Under the pieces are notes generated by a model that was given only the letters and a program-made list of their open reading frames with translations, had not been told where the DNA came from and did not search any database. Below, in pieces: positions 8,245 through 16,979 of a DNA stretch of 51,346 nucleotides. A program made the translations under genes and the position numbers. Position 1 is the first letter of the stretch. Each line of letters starts with the position of its first letter. The stretch covers positions 1 through 51,346 of the forward strand of contig NZ_JACJJG010000014.1 of NCBI RefSeq assembly GCF_016899855.1, given 5' to 3'. The DNA comes from Marseilla massiliensis. Lineage in GTDB: Bacteria > Bacteroidota > Bacteroidia > Bacteroidales > Bacteroidaceae.

Positions 8245-10335
8245 TTAATTCTTCATGATACCCGTATCATTGCGTGTCTTTATTGCGTTTCTTCTTATTT
8301 CCTCACGCTTTCGCCCCTTAGACAACCGCCATGTAACACGGAAAGTCAGCATATTGCCCATCTCTCCGCTATACATACGCTGCATCTTGTGGACAAAGCG
8401 GTTAAGTTGTTCGGTATTATACAGACGCACTTCGTCCTGGAAGCAATGTTGCCAGAACATCGAAAGCGTAAAGTTACCCATCTTGTACGACGCCGTAAGA
8501 TAATAAAAGAAGGGCGACTTTGATTTTGACTCGCCTTCAAGAAAGTTCCAACCGTTATCCACGTTAGCCGTGAGCGACAACTTTCCGAGGTACGCCTGGG
8601 CACCTGCCGACCAGTTGAACGCCGTGTAATGGTGTTTATAATCGTCGCCGTAATTGAGGAAACGGTACACTCCGGCCTGCAAGTTAAACGACAACTTGCC
8701 CGGCAGAGCATCATAACTTGTATAGTTGCTGACAAAGAACATGTTGATTTTTCGTTGGTTTGCGCGTGACGATATGAACGTTACCGTACCGTCTGCATCG
8801 GCAACACGGTCAATACGGGCCATTGAACAATGTGGCATCATACGGTAATATACCATCATCTGGGTGTAGAACGACGGGTATTGCAGAGACATCGTAAGTT
8901 CGTTTTCAATTTCTTTGTTGATACGGAGCGACGGGTTTCCGACCGTAACTTCCATTTCGTTATTGCGCACTATTACGTCTCCAAGGTAAGCGAGACGAGG
9001 CGGATGTTGACCCATCGTAAAGTTATAGCTTATGCGGAAGGGCTGCCACGGAGAGTAAGCGAGCTGAACCTGGGGGCGGAAAAGCCAATATCCGTAGCGC
9101 TCCGAGGCCTGACGGTAATGGTAACGGCTTGCCCCAAGGCCGAGCATATACGAGAATTTACTTACCCGCCCGGCTATTTGGGCAAACCCATAGATATTGT
9201 CATTGCGGATTGAATTGTCCGTTGCAACGTCGCCTCCGTACTCGGTCGAGCTATATTCGTTGAAATATTTAAGTCCCGCGGACAACGTAAACGGACTCAG
9301 GCGGTTTTCGTAAATCAGTTCACCACCCAACAAATGGCTGTTCCCCGTCGAATTATACGAGTACGGTGAGGCGCCTCCGTAAGCGTAATTGTAATCCGAA
9401 TTGGCGTAATTACCTGTTAAGTTGGCGGTTATGCTCTGGCGTTTCGTCAGGCTATATTTGAAATAAACATCAAGAAACGCCGACGATGTATTGTCCGTTG
9501 ACCCGATAGGAAAAGTCTCTGTTACGCCACCGCTCTGCTCTGTACGTATCCTCGAGTTTTCAGGTATGCGTGAAAGCGTACCTTCGAGAGTAGTTTGCAG
9601 GGTATAGCGGGCCGAGTCAACAAGGCTATATTGCAACTGGAGATCGTGCGAGATTGTGCTTTGGCGATAGCCGGTGTCGGTGCGGCGCACGGTAGTAACA
9701 CTATTGTCGGGCATCAGGTAGTCGGCCGTTTCCTCGTAACACAGGTCATTCGTGCGGTTATATCCGAACGAATAATGTAGTCCAAGCTCGTGCCTGCCCT
9801 TATTGAACTTGGCAAACACATCCTCGTTATTGCGCATACTGGTGACGCTCTGCATGGCTTCCGCGCCGACGTAATAACCGCTTTGCGTCCTTTCCACGAC
9901 TATGTTGATAACGAAATCAACATCATCGCCATAACGCGCACCGGCATTCTGAATGTAGTCTACATACTTAACGTTGTCCATGTCAAGCGCAATAAGGTCG
10001 CTCGTCGTGGCGATGATGTCATTAATCCTTACCTGCAATTTACCCAAAGTAGCAGGTACGGATATGCTCCTCATCACTTCGTTGACCGAAACGTTAGGCA
10101 ACGCAAGCCGCGCGAGCAGGCCATAGGCATTGGTAGAGTTGGCCTTTTGCTCTTTCGTAGGAAAAAGGCGGAGCGCATTGTCCTTGTTCTTAACGCGCGA
10201 AGTGCGCACCACAACCTCGTCAAGCGCCACCGAATCTTTCACATACTTGCCGTCATCGTCCTTCCCTTTTGTGTTCTGTGCAGATACGCCACACGGCATA
10301 ATGACGGACAATAAGAATAAAAACAGAACTTTCAT
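8245..10335 (-). CDS. TonB-dependent-receptor-like outer-membrane beta-barrel protein
   Basis: A predicted 696-residue outer-membrane protein. The N-terminus has a cleavable signal (MKVLFLFLLSVIMPCGVSAQ). SVALDEVVVRTSRVK looks like a TonB-box region, and residues around 75-150 resemble a reduced plug (VNEVMRSISVPATLGKLQVRIND...VDFVINIVVE). The rest alternates aromatic beta strands as in the OMP_b-brl_3 family, up to a charged tail. No N-terminal carboxypeptidase-like domain and no SusD partner is adjacent. The substrate is unknown. The leader is about 10 nt if the -7 element at 10352-10359 is used. The upstream membrane-bound regulator may control it. Confidence 0.85.
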   Translation of the reverse strand: MKVLFLFLLSVIMPCGVSAQNTKGKDDDGKYVKDSVALDEVVVRTSRVKNKDNALRLFPTKEQKANSTNAYGLLARLALPNVSVNEVMRSISVPATLGKLQVRINDIIATTSDLIALDMDNVKYVDYIQNAGARYGDDVDFVINIVVERTQSGYYVGAEAMQSVTSMRNNEDVFAKFNKGRHELGLHYSFGYNRTNDLCYEETADYLMPDNSVTTVRRTDTGYRQSTISHDLQLQYSLVDSARYTLQTTLEGTLSRIPENSRIRTEQSGGVTETFPIGSTDNTSSAFLDVYFKYSLTKRQSITANLTGNYANSDYNYAYGGASPYSYNSTGNSHLLGGELIYENRLSPFTLSAGLKYFNEYSSTEYGGDVATDNSIRNDNIYGFAQIAGRVSKFSYMLGLGASRYHYRQASERYGYWLFRPQVQLAYSPWQPFRISYNFTMGQHPPRLAYLGDVIVRNNEMEVTVGNPSLRINKEIENELTMSLQYPSFYTQMMVYYRMMPHCSMARIDRVADADGTVTFISSRANQRKINMFFVSNYTSYDALPGKLSFNLQAGVYRFLNYGDDYKHHYTAFNWSAGAQAYLGKLSLTANVDNGWNFLEGESKSKSPFFYYLTASYKMGNFTLSMFWQHCFQDEVRLYNTEQLNRFVHKMQRMYSGEMGNMLTFRVTWRLSKGRKREEIRRNAIKTRNDTGIMKN

Positions 10336-10351
10336 CTTTGCTTTTTTCGTG

Positions 10352-10359
10352 CAAAGATA
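10352..10359 (-). promoter_or_regulatory. Bacteroidota -7 promoter element (outer-membrane receptor)
   Basis: The minus strand reads TATCTTTG, a TAnnTTTG match, 16 nt before the ATG at 10335, so the leader is very short. Confidence 0.68.
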
Positions 10360-10436
10360 TAATCAACGGTTACATAATGCGCAATTATCAGGCTGACAAG
10401 TGTCTGACATTTACCTGACAAGAGCTTTTTTGCTAA

Positions 10437-10537
10437 TTGAGAATGGAGTGTAAAGAATGGAGAATTACGATTTGCCCTGTTGGATACCAAGCAAAAAGAG
10501 TAACCATAAACCTCCATTCTTTACTATTGATTCTCAA
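10437..10537. repeat. Word-repeat inverted repeat at the 3' end of the OmpR-type regulator
   Basis: The left arm (10437-10463) contains TTGAGAAT and TAAAGAATGGAG; the right arm (10511-10537) contains the complements CTCCATTCTTTA and ATTCTCAA, with an unpaired stretch between the two blocks. The right arm overlaps the stop codon of the regulator gene (10534-10536). Confidence 0.65.
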
Positions 10538-11403
10538 TCGGAATAGCCGCTCTTAATTATCAACCTGTAGGCACGTCCACGCTCACCCTCAATCTGCAAG
10601 TTGGTATTCTGTTCAACAACACGTTTCAAGCGGCGTATCAACGTGTAGAGAGTCTCGCTCGCATCGTCCTTGCCGGGCCATAACATTTGGCATATTTCAG
10701 ACTTGTCGAGCTTATGTCCTTCAGACTTGAAAAACATCTCCATAAGCTCAAGCTGCATCGGGGTAAACCTTACTTCTTCATTTTCCATGTTGTAAAAAGT
10801 CCTGCTGGCCACGTCAAGACGCAAGTTTCCAACGCAACAATGCCCCTGGTTCAAAACCTCTACGGCCCTACCCGTACGCTTATAACGCAATGTAAACATA
10901 GCCCAAAGCACGGCCATGAAGCACAAAGTGAAAGGCAGCTTTTGGTCGGAAAGGCTGAATACGGTGGCAAACGAACAATCGGCATTAGCACGGAAGGCAA
11001 CGGCTACATTTACGTTGCGGGCTAAACCAGACTTCATCAATACCGTATCTCCACTCACTCCGGCCGCATCATGCCATACGTCTGTCGACTCCCTACCATC
11101 GTCAAGGACGGCAAACGAGATATAAGACTTATCGCGAAGCTCAGGTATAGACAGGCTTTCACTAAAATACTTGTCATGCAATAACATGGCAACAGGCGTT
11201 GCCGACGCGCTCTGAAGCTCTCGGCATACACGTATCGTGTCAGCCGTCACCCACTCGTTGCCCTTCTCGGCCAACGCACGTACGAGCGCCCGGTTAAGCT
11301 CTGACACGATCCTGCCACGCGCATCGATATAGTTACCCATACCGGATATCACCGACGAAGCGAGCAACACCACAAAAACAACTATTGAAAAATATGCCTT
11401 CAT
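10534..11403 (-). CDS. Membrane-anchored OmpR-type winged-helix regulator
   Basis: A 289-residue protein that joins an extracytoplasmic sensor to a DNA-binding domain in one chain. A first membrane segment lies at about residues 4-21, a periplasmic region at 22-155, a second membrane segment at 156-172 (LPFTLCFMAVLWAMFTL), and a cytoplasmic Trans_reg_C winged helix at about 190-285 (FTPMQLELMEMFF...LDKSEICQMLWPG...LYTLIRRLKRVVE...RGRAYRLI). There is no receiver domain or phospho-acceptor aspartate. The layout parallels ToxR/CadC, but here the DNA-binding domain is C-terminal. The downstream receptor gene is a plausible target; that link is inference. Confidence 0.85.
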   Translation of the reverse strand: MKAYFSIVVFVVLLASSVISGMGNYIDARGRIVSELNRALVRALAEKGNEWVTADTIRVCRELQSASATPVAMLLHDKYFSESLSIPELRDKSYISFAVLDDGRESTDVWHDAAGVSGDTVLMKSGLARNVNVAVAFRANADCSFATVFSLSDQKLPFTLCFMAVLWAMFTLRYKRTGRAVEVLNQGHCCVGNLRLDVASRTFYNMENEEVRFTPMQLELMEMFFKSEGHKLDKSEICQMLWPGKDDASETLYTLIRRLKRVVEQNTNLQIEGERGRAYRLIIKSGYSD

Positions 11404-11512
11404 AATTTATCCCTGCTACTTTCGTGTTATGTTATATAAAACAAAAATCCCCACAAAGATAGGAATTTACGGACGAAAAAACAACACGACAAGGCTTTTT
11501 CACATAAAATAA

Positions 11513-11547
11513 GAATCCCCGAAAGCCTCTTGAGCCTTCGGGGATTC
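11513..11547 (-). terminator. Intrinsic terminator of rpsF-rpsR-rplI
   Basis: GAATCCCCGAA (11513-11523) pairs with TTCGGGGATTC (11537-11547) and the stem can extend inward. On the minus strand it is followed by a T-rich stretch. It lies about 30 nt after the rplI stop. Confidence 0.88.
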
Positions 11548-11577
11548 GTATAATAAACTTGCTTTACAGTGCGAAAA

Positions 11578-12120
11578 TTACTCTTCTACAGGAGCTTCCT
11601 CTGCCTTGCTAGCCTCCTCTGCAGGAGCCTCTACGGGTGCTTCGGCCTCAGCCTTGGGCTCCTCAACGGCAGGAGCTGCGTTCTCTGCTACAACCTTTAC
11701 GGGCAACTCGAAAAGAACTTCCTTGTGGAAGTGGATGGTTGCAACATAGTCACCAACCTTCTTTGCATCGTGCATAGTGATGATCTTGCGGTCGATGTCA
11801 AAGCCCTTCTTCTGGAGTTCTGCCGCTACGGTATTGGCGGTAACGGCTCCGTAAGCGACACCGTTCGCGCTAACCTTAACAGCTATCTCGATAGCAACGT
11901 CCTTCAAAGCCTCTGCCTTCTTCTCTGCCTCTGCCTTGATAGCGGCAAGCTTGTGTGCCTGCTGCTTAAGGTTCTCGGCCAGAACTTTCTTTGCTGAAGC
12001 GGAAGCGATAACGCCCTTACCGGTAGGGATAAGGTAGTTACGGCCGTATCCAGACTTTACGTTAACTATATCGTTCTTGAATCCCAAGCCGATAATATCT
12101 TCTTTCAGTATTATTTCCAT
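11578..12120 (-). CDS. rplI: 50S ribosomal protein L9
   Basis: A large-subunit protein that binds 23S rRNA near the L1 stalk. The N-terminal domain MEIILKEDIIGLG...GYGRNYLIP is diagnostic, followed by the long Lys/Ala-rich connecting helix and the C-terminal domain ending near residue 148 (LFELPVKVVAE). The protein runs about 30 residues longer than the usual 148-150 as a low-complexity tail of E, A, P and V (APVEAPAEEASKAEEAPVEE). It is the last gene of the rpsF-rpsR-rplI operon. Confidence 0.97.
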   Translation of the reverse strand: MEIILKEDIIGLGFKNDIVNVKSGYGRNYLIPTGKGVIASASAKKVLAENLKQQAHKLAAIKAEAEKKAEALKDVAIEIAVKVSANGVAYGAVTANTVAAELQKKGFDIDRKIITMHDAKKVGDYVATIHFHKEVLFELPVKVVAENAAPAVEEPKAEAEAPVEAPAEEASKAEEAPVEE

Positions 12121-12138
12121 GTCGTATCTCCTCCTTAA

Positions 12139-12405
12139 TTATTTCAACAAATCGGTTACATAAGGAAGCAACGCTATCTGGCGAGCGCGCTTAACGGCCT
12201 GAGCCACACGGCGCTGATACTTCAGGGATGTTCCGGTGATTCGGCGGGGCAATATCTTGCCCTGCTCGTTCAAAAACTTCTTGAGGAACTCTGGGTCCTT
12301 ATAATCGATGTACTTGATACCGCTCTTCTTGAAACGGCAATACTTCTTCCTCTTCGTGTCTACCGAAGGAGGGGTCAAATATCTGATTTCTGATTCCTGT
12401 GCCAT
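12139..12405 (-). CDS. rpsR: 30S ribosomal protein S18
   Basis: A small-subunit protein that forms a heterodimer with S6 on the platform. The core [17 protein letters not shown] and the C-terminal [20 protein letters not shown] are family signatures. The length of 88 residues is normal. It starts 2 nt from the rpsF stop and sits 18 nt before rplI, the usual bacterial order. Confidence 0.97.
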   Translation of the reverse strand: MAQESEIRYLTPPSVDTKRKKYCRFKKSGIKYIDYKDPEFLKKFLNEQGKILPRRITGTSLKYQRRVAQAVKRARQIALLPYVTDLLK

Positions 12406-12407
12406 GA

Positions 12408-12752
12408 TTAAGCCTCCTCTTTTTTAGCTAATTTGTTTCTTCTCTTCTCGGCATACTGTACGGCGTACTTGTCGAGCTTGACGGTCATGAAGCGGATTAC
12501 CTTCTCGTCGCGGCGGTATCCGGTCTCGAGCGTCTTGATAACTTCGGGCTCTGCCTTGAACTCAATCAGGCAATAAAAACCTGTTGACTTCTTCTGAATA
12601 GCATAAGCCATCTTCTTCAATCCCCAGGTCTCCTCGTTCAGGATTTCCGCTCCTTTATCGGTAAGCAGGTTTCTGAACTTTGCGACCGTTTCCTTCATCT
12701 GTTCATCAGACAAAACGGGAGTTAAAATGAAAACGGTTTCGTATTGATTCAT
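12408..12752 (-). CDS. rpsF: 30S ribosomal protein S6
   Basis: The S18 partner in the platform of the small subunit. I start it at 12752 ([20 protein letters not shown]), which is the family N-terminus and follows the promoter at 12797-12804; the frame is open to 12827, but that extension would begin upstream of the promoter. The length is 114 residues with a basic C-terminal end ([13 protein letters not shown]). Confidence 0.96.
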   Translation of the reverse strand: MNQYETVFILTPVLSDEQMKETVAKFRNLLTDKGAEILNEETWGLKKMAYAIQKKSTGFYCLIEFKAEPEVIKTLETGYRRDEKVIRFMTVKLDKYAVQYAEKRRNKLAKKEEA

Positions 12753-12796
12753 ACTACTTAAAAATGATTTGATTAATACTTTGCAAAAATGCGGTG

Positions 12797-12804
12797 CAAA
12801 GGTA
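12797..12804 (-). promoter_or_regulatory. Bacteroidota -7 promoter element (rpsF operon)
   Basis: The minus strand reads TACCTTTG, 44 nt before the rpsF start. It would drive rpsF-rpsR-rplI. I did not find an obvious S6:S18 autoregulatory hairpin in the leader. Confidence 0.7.
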
Positions 12805-12933
12805 CACTTTTCGGTTCGAACTACCACTATATATTATGTGTAAGAATGTAACTTTTAACTTATTTTACATTTTTACGGCTCATATCTTTGTTTTTTTAAA
12901 TGATCATCAGGTAGAATGAAGGGATTTTATCCG

Positions 12934-12941
12934 TACTTTTG
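12934..12941 (+). promoter_or_regulatory. Bacteroidota -7 promoter element (small membrane protein)
   Basis: TACTTTTG matches TAnnTTTG and lies 23 nt before the ATG at 12965. Confidence 0.68.
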
Positions 12942-12964
12942 CACACCGAACAATACGTCGCGTC

Positions 12965-13144
12965 ATGAAGAAATATATAAACAAATCAGGGTTTGCCATG
13001 GTCTGCCTCGGGGCCCTGTCGCTTATTATAGGGTATCCGCTTGGCTGGACCGACCATAACGCCATGCTCTTATCGGCGGCAGGAATGATAATCGCAGGAG
13101 TCGTGGCACATGTATATTTCCTGAAGAAAGATAGCAAGTATTAA
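12965..13144 (+). CDS. Small two-helix membrane protein (59 residues)
   Basis: A short gene with its own promoter. The protein has two predicted membrane helices, at about residues 8-24 (SGFAMVCLGALSLIIGY) and 33-52 (MLLSAAGMIIAGVVAHVYFL), joined by a short loop PLGWTDHN, with lysines at both ends (MKKY, LKKDSKY). It therefore looks like a helical hairpin in the inner membrane. I recognise similar unnamed proteins in Bacteroidales but no function. The last A of its stop codon is the first base of a 22-nt palindrome array. Confidence 0.8.
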   Translation: MKKYINKSGFAMVCLGALSLIIGYPLGWTDHNAMLLSAAGMIIAGVVAHVYFLKKDSKY

Positions 13145-13231
13145 CGTGAAAGACGGTCTTTCACGCTCCGATAAGCCGTCTTTCGCACGCTAAAAGGCCG
13201 CCTTTCGCATCGTAAAAGGCGGCCTTTCATA
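13144..13231. repeat. 22-nt palindromic-unit array, copy 3
   Basis: Four clean units begin at 13144, 13166, 13188 and 13210. The cores are AAAGACGGTCTTT, AAGCCGTCTTT, AAAGGCCGCCTTT and AAAGGCGGCCTTT; units 1, 3 and 4 are perfect 6+1+6 palindromes. The array lies between convergent genes and begins on the stop codon of the small membrane protein. Confidence 0.85.
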
Positions 13232-13266
13232 ATGTATTGAATATCAAGACTTTCTGACAACGGAAT

Positions 13267-15735
13267 TTATATGTGCAACTGGAGGTCTATTCCGGCCTGC
13301 ACGGGGTTGCCCCTTTGGGCGAACCAAAGCTCGCGTCCCGACGCCGAACTGCTGAAGGCGAAAGTGGCGAAGCGCGTGTTGGTAACGTTACGGCACCATA
13401 GACGCACTACCGTATTGCCCCATTGCACTCCGGCGTGAAGCCCCAACAGGGCATAGAACGGCTGCTTTGTAGTGTTGGCCTCATCCCAATATATCGGCCC
13501 CTGGGCGGTAACGTCGGCTCCGACAATTATCGAGCGCGACGAACTACGGGCCAGCGGGAAACGCATATCGGCACGCGCGCTGATGGTATGCCCTGGCACA
13601 AACGGGATACGGTTGCCCTCATAGCTAACGGTATTGCCGTCGTCAGTTTCGCTATACTCGGTAAACGTCGCACGTGTGTAGGCGTAAGTAGCCGCCCATG
13701 AAAGGCGGTTGTCTATCGCGCTCCCACGCAACGCCGCCTCGAAACCAAGGCTACGGCTGCGCCCGGCATTGACCATCATACGGCCGAAGCCATAATCACC
13801 GGCCATCACGGACAATTGCTGGTTGCGTATCGTCATATAATATGCCGCAAGATCCGCCTGCATCATGCCCCCGAAGAGGTTAAGATGCGCTCCGACCTCA
13901 TAATTCCAGCTCTCCTCGGGCTTGTAGGTTATGGTATTGTTCACGCGCGCGTAATCCTCGTCGGTATGCGTCACCTCGTAATCACCGGCCATTGCGTTCG
14001 ACGAGTTGGCGGTAAGCTCGGACTGGAGAATGTCCGAAAACATCTGAATGTTATACCCTCCGGCACGGTAACCCTTGCTTACGGTAGCATAGATGTTACT
14101 TCCCGAGCGGTCTACCGTATAACTCAGCCCCACCTTGGGCAATAATTGTCCGTAGTCATCGTGTACTTCCCTCAACAGAGCCGATGTAAGGGTATTTGTG
14201 GCCGAAGCCCCCATGACGTTCGCCGTTACGGCCATCGAGGCGCTCGTATCGTATGACAGGTTCACACGATTGTAATCATACCTTAGGCCGAGGGTCAAGT
14301 TAAGGCGAGGTACAAGCCTTATGTTCGACTCATGGTAAATGCCGACGTTGGCCTGCGGGGTATGGAACAATGCCGGTACCGACATGCTTACGTCCGCCGA
14401 TACGCCTCCGGCCTGCTCGATGGCATTGGCCGCCATACCTTCAGCCACGCTCTGCGGCATGCCCGCCGACGTCATCCGGTCGACCATGGCCTGATAGATC
14501 GCCGCGTACATCGCCGAGCCGATACCCGTTGATATACGGCTGGTAAAATCATCGTCGAAATACACCGGAGCCGAAGTCCTAAGCCATTGGTAAGCGAAAT
14601 ACACACCTGAGGAATGCTGCCAGGCGGCGTCTCCTGAACTCTTTAACGTAAGTTCCTGCGTCAGGGCGTTCATCATCTGGCGCTGGCATAAGTGCATATA
14701 GTCTTGCGGAAGATAGTCCTGGTCCATGTCCATGCAATCTTTCAAGAACTGATAGCTGGTCTGCGACGTCAGCGTAAGCCCGTCCGCATTATATACGAGG
14801 CCAAGCCCTGCGTTGAACATATTGCGGCGATAGCCGTTTGGACGGTTGGTTGAGGGCGCGGAAATGTCACGCGTATCCGCATCGTACACTCCGTAAGGGA
14901 AAGCCTCTTGACGCGCATACTGGTAATCGGCAACGAGGTTTAGCGTGAAACGTGTAGTCGGTTGCCAGATGAAATTTGCCTTTCCGCCCGCCTCGTCAGA
15001 AGTATCGGCACGCCTCCCCGTGGTGGAATTACGGAAAAAACCGTTCTGCCCGGTATAGAATCCGGCCACGGAGAAACCAATATTGTCGGCCATGTCATGG
15101 TAATGGGCGAACTCTATGTTACGGTAGAAATGCGTCCCCACCCCTACCCTGATATCCGTACCACGGTACTTCATCGGATTTTTAGAATAGAGGCGTACCA
15201 GTCCGCCTTCCGTATTCATTCCGTAAAGCGTGCCTTGCGGACCGCGCAACACATCTATACGGTCTATCTGGTAAGCATGAAAATTATACGAATTCTTGCT
15301 GACAAGAGGAATACCGTCAACATATATACCGACGGCAGGATTGTTTACGCGCGACCCGATACCCCGCACATACACCGACGACGTAAGGCGAGAGCCGTAA
15401 GACGGCATGACAAACGAGGGCACGTAAGCCGAGAGGTCGCCAAGATCACGCACGCCAAGGTTACCAAGGTCGCGCCCGGTGAATACCGACGAGCTCAACG
15501 GTTGTTGCCTAAGGCTCAACACTTCCTTTGGTTGCGAAACAACTACTACCTCGTCAAGGTCGACCACACGTGAAGTATCCACTATACCACCAACCCGTTC
15601 TGCCGTATTCACACCTGTCAGGCCTTCTAAGGAAAAGACCGGGCAAGAAGCCGGAGAACCGGCACGGGATTCTACATGTACGGCTGAAAAAAACAAGACC
15701 GAAACCAACAAGGAAGTTATTTTATAATTCTTCAT
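13267..15735 (-). CDS. TonB-dependent receptor
   Basis: An 822-residue outer-membrane active transporter. I start it at 15735 (MKNYKITSLLVSVLFF), which gives a signal peptide directly after the promoter at 15763-15770. The TonB-box region is VVDLDEVVVVSQP, the plug domain follows (RDLGDLSAYVPSF...VYVRGIGSRVNNPAVGIYVDGIPL...IDVLRGPQGTLYG), and the barrel ends in an aromatic strand. The architecture is that of siderophore- or iron-complex-type receptors, without a SusC-type N-terminal extension. No SusD or transport operon is adjacent, so the ligand is unknown. Confidence 0.92.
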   Translation of the reverse strand: MKNYKITSLLVSVLFFSAVHVESRAGSPASCPVFSLEGLTGVNTAERVGGIVDTSRVVDLDEVVVVSQPKEVLSLRQQPLSSSVFTGRDLGNLGVRDLGDLSAYVPSFVMPSYGSRLTSSVYVRGIGSRVNNPAVGIYVDGIPLVSKNSYNFHAYQIDRIDVLRGPQGTLYGMNTEGGLVRLYSKNPMKYRGTDIRVGVGTHFYRNIEFAHYHDMADNIGFSVAGFYTGQNGFFRNSTTGRRADTSDEAGGKANFIWQPTTRFTLNLVADYQYARQEAFPYGVYDADTRDISAPSTNRPNGYRRNMFNAGLGLVYNADGLTLTSQTSYQFLKDCMDMDQDYLPQDYMHLCQRQMMNALTQELTLKSSGDAAWQHSSGVYFAYQWLRTSAPVYFDDDFTSRISTGIGSAMYAAIYQAMVDRMTSAGMPQSVAEGMAANAIEQAGGVSADVSMSVPALFHTPQANVGIYHESNIRLVPRLNLTLGLRYDYNRVNLSYDTSASMAVTANVMGASATNTLTSALLREVHDDYGQLLPKVGLSYTVDRSGSNIYATVSKGYRAGGYNIQMFSDILQSELTANSSNAMAGDYEVTHTDEDYARVNNTITYKPEESWNYEVGAHLNLFGGMMQADLAAYYMTIRNQQLSVMAGDYGFGRMMVNAGRSRSLGFEAALRGSAIDNRLSWAATYAYTRATFTEYSETDDGNTVSYEGNRIPFVPGHTISARADMRFPLARSSSRSIIVGADVTAQGPIYWDEANTTKQPFYALLGLHAGVQWGNTVVRLWCRNVTNTRFATFAFSSSASGRELWFAQRGNPVQAGIDLQLHI

Positions 15736-15762
15736 TACCTTTTTACCTTTATTTTCCGCTTG

Positions 15763-15770
15763 CAAAGGTA
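15763..15770 (-). promoter_or_regulatory. Bacteroidota -7 promoter element (TonB-dependent receptor)
   Basis: The minus strand reads TACCTTTG, 27 nt before the start at 15735. Confidence 0.68.
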
Positions 15771-15820
15771 ACCATTCCAACAGAAACCGGCAATCCTCAT
15801 TTATATGGATTTTTGGTCTG

Positions 15821-15955
15821 GAAGTTAGAGAAGTTATAGAGAGTTAGAGAAGTTAAAGCCATTACCCATCTTACTTGCGCATTAAAAGCTCATAGCATAT
15901 TCAAACAACGCATTTGGCTATAACTTCTATAACTCCCTATAACTTCTATAACTTC
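15821..15955. repeat. Word-repeat inverted repeat (GAAGTTATA word)
   Basis: The left arm 15821-15860 and right arm 15916-15955 are reverse complements over 40 nt with about four mismatches. Both are tandems of words such as GAAGTTATA and GAAGTTAGA. It lies between the zinc-ribbon protein gene (stop at 15966, minus) and the receptor promoter. A very similar element lies before tyrA (51192-51303). Confidence 0.75.
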
Positions 15956-15965
15956 TTAAATAAGA

Positions 15966-16979
15966 TCAATAATTCTCCGCCCCGCATACAGGACACCGCC
16001 CCTTACTGCCCATACGGGCACCACAACTACCACACACATAGGCACAACGGAAACGCGTAAAATACATGCGCAGGGCAAAATAAACATAAGCGGCATACAT
16101 AACATAACCGACATAATACAGGGTGGCTATGCTGAACACAATATAATTTATGGCACACACACCGGCAAGGCCGCACAGATAAAGTAACGCATCGCTTGCC
16201 GGAAGCAGATTGCGGGCAACGTCAACTACGGCAAGGCCGACTATCAGCATGGCCCATACCGATATAAGGAATATGCCAAGAATCGGTGAAACGATAAACG
16301 GATTGAGTGTGGAATGGAAATAGAAATGCTCCCACGTATCAGGCGCAAAAAGCTGTATACTGGCATATAGCGTAGCGCTCGACGCGACGATTAAGGCCAA
16401 CAACGTAGGATAAAAAGAACCGATATCATTGAAATGCACTATTTTTGCGTTGCGCTGGAATATCGTACGCATAAGATATGCCACGGATATCACGCTTATG
16501 ATGATAAGGAACACAACGAGATGCGTATCCGAAAAGGCCGAGATAAACTGTGATATAGGATCGCTCGGGACTACGGAAGCCAGCAACGCAGATTCATGCA
16601 CCCAGCCGAACGTACTCTGGTCACGTGCGACCTGTATCCACACAGAGTCAACAAGGTCGGTAGGTATGATCCTTATTTCCGCCACGGCGATATGGTCATG
16701 CCTATAAACGGCAAGCGTGTCGGTGTGCATGTTATTAAGGACCTCTTCCGGCTGTTGCTTGACAAGCTGGACGGAATCAGCCTTGACCACGAAATTATAG
16801 TTCAATGAATAATAATGCGTAGCAACAAAATGTAGCGAGTCCTGCTGTTCCTGAGTAAGCGCAATCGTATCCTTTGGAGCGCTATCCTTGTCATTGCACC
16901 CGACAAAGGCCGCCAATACCGTAACCGTAATAAGCACGGCAAGCGTAGTACGCAATATTTTAATCGTCGGCATATACAT
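15966..16979 (-). CDS. Zinc-ribbon membrane protein with SH3-like segment
   Basis: A 337-residue protein of unknown function. The N-terminus carries a lipoprotein-type signal (TVLAAFVGC, near Cys28). A soluble region at about 30-140 ends in a bacterial-SH3-like turn (DSVWIQVARDQSTFGWVHESALL). Four or five membrane helices follow between about 150 and 300. The C-terminus is a zinc ribbon with two CxxC pairs (CGSCGARMGSKGRCPVCGAE). This combination suggests an exported N-terminus and a cytoplasmic metal-binding tail. The start could also be the ATG at 16973. It overlaps the U32 gene by 20 nt, so translation is probably coupled. Confidence 0.75.
   Translation of the reverse strand: MYMPTIKILRTTLAVLITVTVLAAFVGCNDKDSAPKDTIALTQEQQDSLHFVATHYYSLNYNFVVKADSVQLVKQQPEEVLNNMHTDTLAVYRHDHIAVAEIRIIPTDLVDSVWIQVARDQSTFGWVHESALLASVVPSDPISQFISAFSDTHLVVFLIIISVISVAYLMRTIFQRNAKIVHFNDIGSFYPTLLALIVASSATLYASIQLFAPDTWEHFYFHSTLNPFIVSPILGIFLISVWAMLIVGLAVVDVARNLLPASDALLYLCGLAGVCAINYIVFSIATLYYVGYVMYAAYVYFALRMYFTRFRCAYVCGSCGARMGSKGRCPVCGAENY

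Noticed and set aside
12753..12827. Longer rpsF N-terminus
   Set aside because: It spans the promoter and is absent from the S6 family.
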